In this document: positions 54,333 to 64,000 of the stretch, piece after piece
How positions within the stretch are numbered: position 1 is the first letter of the stretch
How the letters are laid out: each line of letters starts with the position of its first letter
Source of the DNA: Tubiluchus corallicola
Lineage: Eukaryota > Priapulida > Priapulimorpha > Priapulimorphida > Tubiluchidae
NCBI GenBank assembly: GCA_030141605.1
Contig: JAQGDQ010000919.1
Span: 1 to 64,000 of the forward strand
Reading direction: 5' to 3'
DNA: 64,000 nucleotides
Made by a program: the position numbers and the translations under genes
The notes under the pieces: model-generated
Told to the model about the DNA's origin: nothing
The model's input: only the letters and a program-made list of their open reading frames with translations
Database searches by the model: none

Positions 54333-55281
54333 CTGTGATTCTAGGAAGAATGGCTGTATCATATGTTGAAGTCGGTACAGTGTGTGTTCACAGTGTTTTC
54401 TGTTCGGATCTTGGACAATTTCGATGTATTTTTGCGTTTAGCAGCTGTGCCTTTTTTTGTAAAGTATATCACAAAGACACCCTCTGCAAAACCCTCTTGT
54501 AATTCTCTTTTAGATCTTACACGCATGTATAGATTAAATATTAAAAATACATATACGTGTCAATTCTTACCTGCTCGATAATTCGGTTAACGGTAAACCG
54601 TAGTTTGTGTTGATTTTACTCGTAAATTCTGCTTTGAGAGACTGGGGTAGATTTCACTCAATACGAAGCAAGTGAAATGTTCAGTCATTCCTAGTACACC
54701 CCATAATTATTGTTATATGATACACTGTAACGTCACACCGCTATAAATACGCTTACCGCACGCTGGTCTATTGCGGGAAATAGTATTCAAAACAAACATG
54801 TGGTGGGTGTTCAACGAGGTTTACCTATCCCCTTTGGGGGAAGTTCCTGTTTGCTGTAAACTACTTGTGTTACACCGCTTACGTGTTTATTTGGTCTGTT
54901 CTAGATTAGGCTAGTGGATTAAAATGTAAAAGCTTTAGATTGGAAGCATGTTTTTGGCAAGAGAATGAATGTTTGACGTTTATTGCTCTATTACATGCAT
55001 GCATCTGACAATACGACTGTGAAAAGTTCCATACTGTGTTTTCTTAGTGAGTAAAAAACAACAAAATGATTGAGTGAATTAAAAGGAGTTGCAGAGAGGC
55101 AACTTTCTGTAGTTCGTGCTTGAAAAAGCAGATTATTTTCTTATATGTTAGATGAGACACAAGGTGATAGACAACTAGACAGACAGACGAATAAACCAAC
55201 ATTCATTGTATATTGTACAATACTATAACTTTCAACTAAACCTATATGCTACCACCTCCCACCCAAAATTTTGAGTTCTTG
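54333..55281. other. SH2B-like intron, no recognised feature
   Basis: Unique-looking sequence; short GACA-rich run near 55165. Confidence 0.45.
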
Positions 55282-58032
55282 CATCTGCGTACTAAGTACC
55301 TTGAACTAAGGAGGAGCACATTCTAGTTCGACCATGTTTCTTTGCTTTGTTAACTTCCATAAAGTTCTGTCATTCCAACGTTGATGCGTACTTTCAAAGG
55401 GCTGGCCATCTGCGTACTAAGTACCTTGAACTAAGGAGGAGCATATTCTAGTTCGACCATGTTTCTTTGCTTTGTTAACTTCCATAAAGTTCTGTCATTC
55501 CAACGTTGATGCGTACTTTCAAAGGGCTGGCCATCTGCGTACTAAGTACCTTGAACTAAGGAGGAGCACATTCTAGTTCGACCATGTTTCTTTGCTTTGT
55601 TAACTTCCATAAAGTTCTGTCATTCAAACGTTGATGCGTACTTTTAAAGGGCTGGCCATCTGCGTACTAAGTACCTTGAACTAAGGAGGAGCACATTCTA
55701 GTTCGACCATGTTTCTTTGCTTTGTCAACTTCCATAAAGTTCTGTCATTCCAACGTTGATGCGTACTTTCAAAGGGCTGGCCATCTGCGTACTAAGTACC
55801 TTGAACTAAGGAGGAGCACATTCTAGTTCGACCATGTTTCTTTGCTTTGTTAACTACCATAAAGTTCTGTCATTCCAACGTTGATGCGTACTTTCAAAGG
55901 GCTGGCCATCTGCGTACTAAGTACCTTGAACTAAGGAGGAGCATATTCTAGTTCGACCATGTTTCTTTGCTTTATTAACTTCCATAAAGTTCTGTCATTC
56001 CAACGTTGATGCGTACTTTTAAAGGGCTGGCCATCTGCGTACTAAGTACCTTGAACTAAGGAGGAGCATATTCTAGTTCGACCATGTTTCTTTGCTTTAT
56101 TAACTTCCATAAAGTTCTGTCATTCCAACGTTGATGCGTACTTTTAAAGGGCTGGCCATCTGCGTACTAAGTACCTTGAACTAAGGAGGAGCATATTCTA
56201 GTTCGACCATGTTTCTTTGCTTTGTTAACTTCCATAAAGTTCTGTCATTCCAACGTTGATGCGTACTTTCAATGGGCTGGCCATCTGCGTACTAAGTACC
56301 TTGAACTAAGGAGGAGCACATTCTAGTTCGACCATGTTTCTTTGCTTTATTAACTTCCATAAAGTTCTGTCATTCCAACGTTGATGCGTACTTTTAAAGG
56401 GCTGGCCATCTGCGTACTAAGTACCTTGAACTAAGGAGGAGCATATTCTAGTTCGACCATGTTTCTTTGCTTTATTAACTTCCATAAAGTTCTGTCATTC
56501 CAACGTTGATGCGTACTTTTAAAGGGCTGGCCATCTGCGCACTAAGTACCTTGAACTAAGGAGGAGCATATTCTAGTTCGACCATGTTTCTTTGCTTTGT
56601 TAACTTCCATAAAGTTCTGTCATTCCAACGTTGATGCGTACTTTCAATGGGCTGGCCATCTGCGTACTAAGTACCTTGAACTAAGGAGGAGCACATTCTA
56701 GTTCGACCATGTTTCTTTGCTTTATTAACTTCCATAAAGTTCTGTCATTCCAACGTTGATGCGTACTTTTAAAGGGCTGGCCATCTGCGTACTAAGTACC
56801 TTGAACTAAGGAGGAGCATATTCTAGTTCGACCATGTTTCTTTGCTTTATTAACTTCCATAAAGTTCTGTCATTCAAACGTTGATGCGTACTTTTAAAGG
56901 GCTGGCCATCTGCGTACTAAGTACCTTGAACTAAGGAGGAGCACATTCTAGTTCGACCATGTTTCTTTGCTTTGTCAACTTCCATAAAGTTCTGTCATTC
57001 CAACGTTGATGCGTACTTTCAAAGGGCTGGCCATCTGCGTACTAAGTACCTTGAACTAAGGAGGAGCACATTCTAGTTCGACCATGTTTCTTTGCTTTGT
57101 TAACTACCATAAAGTTCTGTCATTCCAACGTTGATGCGTACTTTCAAAGGGCTGGCCATCTGCGTACTAAGTACCTTGAACTAAGGAGGAGCATATTCTA
57201 GTTCGACCATGTTTCTTTGCTTTATTAACTTCCATAAAGTTCTGTCATTCCAACGTTGATGCGTACTTTTAAAGGGCTGGCCATCTGCGTACTAAGTACC
57301 TTGAACTAAGGAGGAGCATATTCTAGTTCGACCATGTTTCTTTGCTTTATTAACTTCCATAAAGTTCTGTCATTCCAACGTTGATGCGTACTTTTAAAGG
57401 GCTGGCCATCTGCGCACTAAGTACCTTGAACTAAGGAGGAGCATATTCTAGTTCGACCATGTTTCTTTGCTTTGTTAACTTCCATAAAGTTCTGTCATTC
57501 CAACGTTGATGCGTACTTTCAATGGGCTGGCCATCTGCGTACTAAGTACCTTGAACTAAGGAGGTGCATATTCTAGTTCGACCATGTTTCTTTGCTTTGT
57601 TAACTTCCATAAAGTTCTGTCATTCCAACGTTGATGCGTACTTTCAATGGGCTAGCCATCTGCGTACTAAGTACCTTGAACTAAGGAGGAGCATATTCTA
57701 GTTCGACCATGTTTCTTTGCTTTGTTAACTTCCATAAAGTTCTGTCATTCCAACGTTGATGCGTACTTTCAATGGGCTGGCTATCTGCGTACTAAGTACC
57801 TTGAACTAAGGAGGAGCATATTCTAGTTCGACCATGTTTCTTTGCTTTGTTAACTTCCATAAAGTTCTGTCATTCCAACGTTGATGCGTACTTTCAAAGG
57901 GCTGGCCATCTGCGTACTAAGTACCTTGAACTAAGGAGGAGCACATTCTAGTTCGACCATGTTTCTTTGCTTTGTTAACTTCCATAAAGTTCTGTCATTC
58001 CAACGTTGATGCGTACTTTCAAAGGGCTGGCC
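55282..58032. repeat. 125-bp satellite, 22 units, with higher-order repeat
   Basis: Unit begins CATCTGCGTACTAAGTACCT and ends ACTTTCAAAGGGCTGGC; starts fall every 125 bases from 55282. Variant sites (CACATTC/CATATTC, TTTGTT/TTTATT/TTTGTC, CCAACG/CAAACG, TCAAAG/TTAAAG/TCAATG) recur as a block of ten units (1250 bp) and as a three-unit block (375 bp). Confidence 0.97.
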
Positions 58033-60100
58033 ACTATCTGGTAACCTTAAAGTGGAAAATGCCCAATACTGGGGACTGCATTTCTGGAAATCAAGACACT
58101 ACTCTATTGACAACCGGCTTGACAAAGTTTATCCAAAGACAACTGAAAGCCATCTCTAAATGGTTGGAATAGTGAAAACACGCTAGCTTTCTGCCCACGC
58201 TCGCTTTCAGGGTCACTTACTTTTCGCCATATAATGAGCTTCACTTTCATTCGTATCTTCTCTTCATTGTTCTTTTTTCATAATGTGCTGCTGCCGACAT
58301 TGCGTTGACGTATTTGATTATCGCCACTACAATATGAGCTCCGTTCTTATCTGTTTTCTTAGAAAGGTCGACTACTCAGAAGCCATCAGCATTGAATCAT
58401 TGAACAGTGTAGATCTACACAACAGCAATATTGCCAACATACATTTTTTGTGCGCTGGGAGATGTGGGGGCTGGAGCATATAATGGCTTCTGTAGCGTGA
58501 TTACTTCACATTGGGAATTTCCCATTTTCAAGTGCATGGCTTCACTGTCCTCGGTAGTGCGCAGTTTTACTGCGCATGTGTATTATTTGCTTTCTATAGT
58601 TGATGGCAATTGTGCTTGAAATGCATCAGCGGAGGACGTTGCAATTAATGAATGTCGTTCCTCATTAATGCATTTTGAGATTGTTACATTTGCATCACCA
58701 GCAAAAAGCTTGATAACCCACCCAATTCATTGGCTTAAAGAAAATTGTACTTGTGACACACCACACTCCACGGGTTTCATAGATTCTAGGTTCGGCTAAT
58801 GCTTCTTTTTGGTTACTTGCTTGAGAAGTCACTCTATAAAGTGGTCAATTTCGCCGTGATGTCGGTCTCGTTTTCGTTACTCATGTAATATACTTTAGCC
58901 ATGTGTGTATTGTGACGTCACACAATAGACTTACCTCCCGTATTCTATTTTTTTACGGAAGATAATTGAATCCATAGCAACAATAAATCACGTCCTAAAT
59001 GACATTCACAAAAGAACAGATTCTATGCCAACAGTAAGTGACGCTTTAAATTTGAAAGGCTCAGTAAGAAAGTAGCCCTTGTTTAGCATTTCGGACCGCA
59101 GAAGTTGAGAATTCAAGCAGTATTTATTAATCTTTTAGGTTAGGAAGAGGCTTGAGGTTAGTGGGTCAGTGGCGCGTAGGATATATTTTAATCTGTAGTT
59201 TACTACTTGCATGCTTTGCCAGAATTGCTGGATTAAGTCCTAGAGCCAGTCCCCAAGGAATCTTTGATAAGTAAACACAAGTAAACAATCCAGACATTCC
59301 ACGTCTATATGCCAGACATGAGAAGGAATGCAGTCAAGGTTTAGGTAAAGCAGGCATGAACAATATATAGTTTTGTGTACATAAAGGTGGTACCATTTTT
59401 GCAGGTTTTAACCACTTAGGGTTAAGCCACGGTTTATCATGCTATATCTGTTATAATGTAAACATCGTAGGCTAAGTTGTAAGTGTGGCTTCCCAGAGTG
59501 GAGGCTTGTTCGCCAATGGTAGTGGTTTCGGAAGCCAAACTCTCTCGATATTTTCGCTTGATGTTAAACAGCTTACCATCTTATGTACGCTGACGACACG
59601 CGCTCGCTACTTTAGCGTGTAGTTAATGCGTGGGAAAGTACTGACTGGTGCATCAGAACTTTAACCGGTTGTTATCTAAAGTTAATCATCTACACGGTCT
59701 ACAATTAGCTTAAGTAGTTAACGATACAATTAACGAATTCGCGATTAAAAAGTATCAACTGTCTTCATTTGGACGTCTACTAGTGGATAGTGCAAGCGTG
59801 CAACTTTGATAGTATCTACTACTTTAACTCTGTTTTTCGTGTGTTCTGGATGTATGTAGACTTTTCTGAGCACAGGCGGACAAACGGACGGACGGAGAGA
59901 CAGCAAACGCGCGATCAAGCAGACAGACAAACAAGCACCTCAAATGCCTGAAGGTATAATTGTTGAAAACATTGATTTGATTGGATGACCTAAACCATTA
60001 CATGCGGTTTTTAAAAGTGCCAATGCTCCAAATTTTACTCTGCCTATGTCGGCACTGCCACATAAGATCATTTAATTTTTCTGTATATATCTTATATATA
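58033..60100. other. SH2B-like intron, no recognised feature
   Basis: Long stretch without a recognisable gene; contains short GACG/GACA runs near 59880. Open frames up to about 66 codons look random. Confidence 0.45.
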
Positions 60101-60111
60101 CCTTATATAAT

Positions 60112-60149
<38 letters not shown>
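60101..60149. repeat. (TA)n microsatellite
   Basis: TA dinucleotides; a second run lies at 60427-60460. Confidence 0.95.
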
Positions 60150-60151
<2 letters not shown>

Positions 60152-60426
60152 CTTTATTTGCCATTGAAAAATCGATATTCATAACTATAAAAGCATAAAA
60201 GAACATCGCAGCATGAGAATAAAATTCACACAATTGTTAAAGGCAAATGTGTCCAGTGCAAACTAAAAACTACTATGCCAAACATTTAAAACAAAATATA
60301 TATTACAATGTTACACGCAAATTATAACATATACTATATTACAATATACACATACAATTTAAAATGGGTGTGGGCAAATAAAATTTGCGGATGAATATAT
60401 ATTGTATGTAATGTAATATACCTACA

Positions 60427-60463
<37 letters not shown>

Positions 60464-60773
60464 TACATACAGCAAAATAAGGATAAAACTGAGCATGAAT
60501 TGAGTGGTTAACGTTTACTTGATACAAATACTCTTCAAAGCTCTTCTGGGATTCGAACAACCTGCCTCGGTGATTTTAATATCTTGTATATCGTGACTAC
60601 ATCTAATCATCATGAGCAATTGTTATAACCTAAGCTCAGGTGTAGGAACGCGACATCTTATTATACCGCCTAATTGCTGCCATGTCTTTAACTACCTGCA
60701 TGGTGGGAAACATTACAATTTCTTGAATACCTCAGTGGGTTAATAAAAGCTTTGCTGTGTGCACTCGACGTTG

Positions 60774-61447
60774 TTAAAGCACAAGAAACCCTCAACTTAC
60801 ACAAAGCTTAAAAATTCGTATCGGAATTTTATACCACGTACATACTGTCTTTTTGCATATTAGACTTGCGTCGGCATTAATGCTGTATAAAACTTGTAAA
60901 TTTAAACAGCGATGACCGTTAGACGCAGCCATTTTGACGATAAGTCATTTGAAACAAGTTTAGATAACATTGAGTAAAGTTTGAAAAAAAATCAGAGCAT
61001 TCGCTGCGCACACGTCACTAAACAAGTAAAATTTAAAATTACTGTATCTTGTCAATAAGATTTAAAATACGTTTTTTTGTTAGTGAGTGGTGCGCCCTGG
61101 AGGGTGAGCCAGCGACATTTTACCAATTGGCACAAACATTTTAAATTTTTATTTCTAGTTACATAAGTCTTTCCAGCAGGTAAGTGAAATGCTAAGTAAT
61201 ATAGATTTACAATGAAACTTTTTTGGGACATAATTTAACATTTCCTTTTCTTCCCTAAATTACCTTTGCGTAGTGACGTCATGTAATGGCGCCGTCGGAA
61301 CGTTGTCGCGGGAAGTTTTACATGAAAACAAACAAAAAATCCTTTCAACACGAGTGCCATAACCGCATAAAATTACTATAAAGTAGTATAATTTTTAAGG
61401 CGATTTTTCTGAAACCTACTTCAGGTACCCCTTTTCTTGTCCTTTAA
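60774..61447 (+). mobile_element. TTAA-flanked MITE family K, copy 3
   Basis: Begins TTAAAGCACAAGAAACCC and ends CCCCTTTTCTTGTCCTTTAA; the most diverged of the three in the interior. Confidence 0.75.
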
Positions 61448-61844
61448 GGCGTTAAGGGAAACCACGTACATTGTTAAAGTGAAATGCGCGTCGTTAAGTG
61501 AAAAAAGGTGTCAAATGATCGGCGACGTTAAACGAAACGTTGTTAAACAGGGAGTCGTTAAGCGAGGACTTACTGTAATTGCTTTAAAGAGACAGTGAAT
61601 GTATTCAAGGAAGACCAGACAATTGTTAATTTACTGTCCAAGATATACATTTTCTTGCCTATAAAAGTTAACAATTGTTTCTTATATTTCAATAATTAGC
61701 TTAGAAAGTTCATTAACGGCAACCGAACACAGCCATTGCTTACGTCAGAAACTAACCAATTTTATTTACTTATTTACACTTTTATAAAAAGCACAGTCAC
61801 CCAGTATAGTTTATTTGTTTATTCTACACTCATCACTTAAATTT

Positions 61845-62365
61845 AGAAAAATATAACAAAGAAATTTGCAAATAATTGCCTATAAAGCATAAATTTAAAA
61901 TATGCTACTTTTGAGTAGAAATTCTCAGGCGTGGTGGTTGAAACATGACATGAAACATTCACTTGAAACATGACATGAAACATTCACTTGAAACATGACA
62001 TGAAACATTCACTTGAAACATGACGTAAGTTGGGAGACTTCGTGACTTTTCATAAGCGATATCGTGCTTTTCCGTAAGCGAGCACTGCATAAACTAATTC
62101 AATTAGCTGTATCTATTTTTTTGCAAAAACTTATGTTTTTATTGAACGTCAGTGCGCAAATTTCGTTCACGACGAATGACGTCATTGGATGAAGAATAGA
62201 CATTCAAAATGGGAGCGCCCAAGCATGAAGTGATCGTGACTTTAAAGTGATTTTACTAATTACACGAGGCGCTTATTGCAGTTTCATTACCAAATCCTTC
62301 TAACATTTTTCGCGAACATTGAAATAATCCTAACCTCCTAGAAGGCTTAACCTTTGCTTTAACAA
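61845..62365. repeat. dispersed repeat family U, copy 2
   Basis: Counterpart of 38190-38780; carries its own 25-bp tandem (ACATGACATGAAACATTCAC..., 61939-62025). Confidence 0.65.
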
Positions 62366-62509
62366 ATGTCTAGTCCTTCCTGCTTGGCCTAATGTCATTG
62401 TTTTATTAGCATTGATTTCCACCTCCTAGAAGGCTTGACCTTTGCTTTAACAAATGTCTAGTCCTTCCTGCTTGGCCTAATGTCATTGTTTTATTAGCAT
62501 TGATTTCCT
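62334..62509. repeat. 88-bp direct duplication
   Basis: Two nearly identical 88-bp copies containing GAAGGCTTGACCTTTGCTTT and TCCTTCCTGCTTGGCCTAAT. Confidence 0.9.
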
Positions 62510-62838
62510 CCTCTGCTTAAACTTCATTCACCTTCACATTACCTTCTCCCAGCGGACACAATGCTCCTAGACGATGCCGCTCTACCTCACAATTTTTAAT
62601 GTAGGAGGATTAACCCGTGGCTGCTCTTATTGTAATTGATGGCGGACGTCAATAGCTAAGTGGCATATAATTCAATATATCCGTGCAAGGAACAAGACAT
62701 GTAAACAGATCAATGAGCTCAACATGTGGGTGATGTAGTTGTTTGTTTGTGTTTTGCGTGGATAAGACGAGGACTTGTTTGTGTAAATTCGAAAATAGCA
62801 AGCCTTAAAGGAGAAATATTAGACATGTGTGGGCTATT

Positions 62839-63090
62839 ATGGTGACAAACAGACAAAGTCATCAAGTAATTGCTTAGTATATTTTGTTGTTGGCGCACGT
62901 GCTCTTTCGTCATTTCACTTCATATTTGAAATACATTTATTTTGCTGTTGGTGCACGTGCTCTTTCGTCATTTCACTTCATATTTGAAATGCATTGAGAC
63001 GTCATTTCCCAAATTGTACATTTTATCTGGAACGAATTATAATAATCTCTTGAAATAAACTTCATTCATTTCTTATCAAAAAAATCGAAA
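62839..63090. repeat. dispersed repeat family R, copy 2
   Basis: Counterpart of 9733-9960 with an internal duplication of about 60 bases (GCACGTGCTCTTTCGTCATT twice). Confidence 0.6.
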
Positions 63091-64000
63091 TAAAATAAAT
63101 AGAATAGAAAAGCCTACATATGGCCTGAAGTTAGAGCTAAGATGTAAACGTGTTGGTTTAAATTTTGGATAGCAATATTTGCGAGTGTTTTAGCTTGGAG
63201 ATATGAAACCCTCATAGTATGTACAACGGCTGCTGACTTGTGCTTACTGTACATTATGCAGGATAATGTTCCAGTTGCTGTTCACACGTAAAGCACCAGA
63301 GCTGGAGAGAGAGAGAGCAGAGAGTCGTAAACTTCACTAAAACCTCTATTCTTTTACGACTCGACAGATTTTCTAGATGATCTCTCTCGGGTGCAACTAT
63401 CTCTGCCCGTTTTCTTCAGTGTTCTCACATAACCAGCTTAACATAATAAACTGAGGGCAGCAAAATAAGCAGCGATCACGGTCCACTGAAATCGCGCGTG
63501 TGCGGCGGTGTTTTGAAGTCTTGTTTGCTTCTGCACAATTACAACTATGTCCTGTCTTCATTAGCAAGCTTGGCATCGCTTTACGGAAATGTGCAGCGAG
63601 TTAGCGAGCGCTTGTATACATTGTAAACTGGTTTCACGTGGTCTAGTTTTCGTGGCTCCCAGGTGACGCTGCTGTCGCATTTACCCTGAATCTTGCTAGC
63701 GCGAATTCGATATACGAAGCCCTGTCGTCTTATAAACCGTTTTTTTGTTTGGGCTGCTTATTTGTGGAATTGTTATCTGTCAGAAAAATTATTTCATTTT
63801 TAACTACGTTCTCACTTCTTCAAGAAGAACATTAAAGGAAAACCCAGCTTTCTGGGAAATTGGGGTTTACTTCAATGTCCGCAAAAAATGTTAGAAGGCT
63901 TTAGCAATAAAAGTGTGATAAGCACCTCGTGGGCAGTTAGTAAAATCACTTTGAAGTCGCAATCATTTTGCTCTTGGGAGTTCCCACTTTGAATGCCCAT
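63091..64000. other. SH2B-like intron to window end, nothing recognised
   Basis: No exon, RNA or repeat recognised; a GAGAGAGAGAG run is at 63303-63316. Confidence 0.4.

Overview
This is a eukaryotic, animal nuclear window. It contains short coding exons with GT/AG splice sites, long introns, AT-rich non-coding DNA, and a very large load of microsatellites, minisatellites, satellites and small DNA transposons. Three conserved animal genes lie on the + strand: TMEM245 (AI-2E transporter family membrane protein, C-terminal two-thirds), PHF5A (SF3b splicing factor, complete) and the first coding exon of an SH2B/Lnk adaptor. No bacterial-type operon, CRISPR array or rRNA is visible. The repeat types suggest an invertebrate, but the species cannot be fixed from the sequence; the TAGATGGCRSC motifs (fly CTCF-like) only weakly hint at arthropods.

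Layout. 1-30396: at least 14 TMEM245 coding exons (about 594 visible residues, stop at 30394), with the 5' part to the left of the window. Its introns hold most of the transposons plus a 103-bp array, a 25-bp minisatellite, a foldback element with 42-bp subrepeats, a 23-bp minisatellite, large (AAT)n, (CT)n and (TAA)n tracts and a GTGAGT-rich minisatellite. 30397-35634: TMEM245 3' UTR with a CAT/CAG tract, one hAT MITE with perfect 8-bp target duplications, and a 68-bp array. 35635-39825: PHF5A in four coding exons, one only 24 nt long, encoding a 110-residue protein with all 13 cysteines. 40660-41036: a 38-bp array just downstream. 43334-44002: SH2B/Lnk coding exon with Phe-zipper and the start of the PH domain. 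The rest of the PH domain and the SH2 domain are not in the window, so 44003-64000 is probably intron. It contains an RTE fragment, a 107-bp satellite (47407-49757), a 125-bp satellite (55282-58032) with higher-order structure, and more MITEs.

Mobile elements. At least six non-autonomous DNA-transposon families recur: two hAT-like families (8-bp and about 6-bp target duplications), a further hAT-like element rich in TTCGAA, a TA-flanked family, two piggyBac-type TTAA families (one pair back to back, sharing a TTAA), and a third TTAA-flanked family with three same-orientation copies. Fragments of two non-LTR retrotransposons, tRNA-derived SINEs and a possible solo LTR are also present. The three genes are not an operon and share no pathway: one is a membrane transporter-like protein, one a splicing factor, one a signalling adaptor. 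I found no convincing new enzymatic system; the most interesting signals are structural repeats placed close to exons and satellite organisation.
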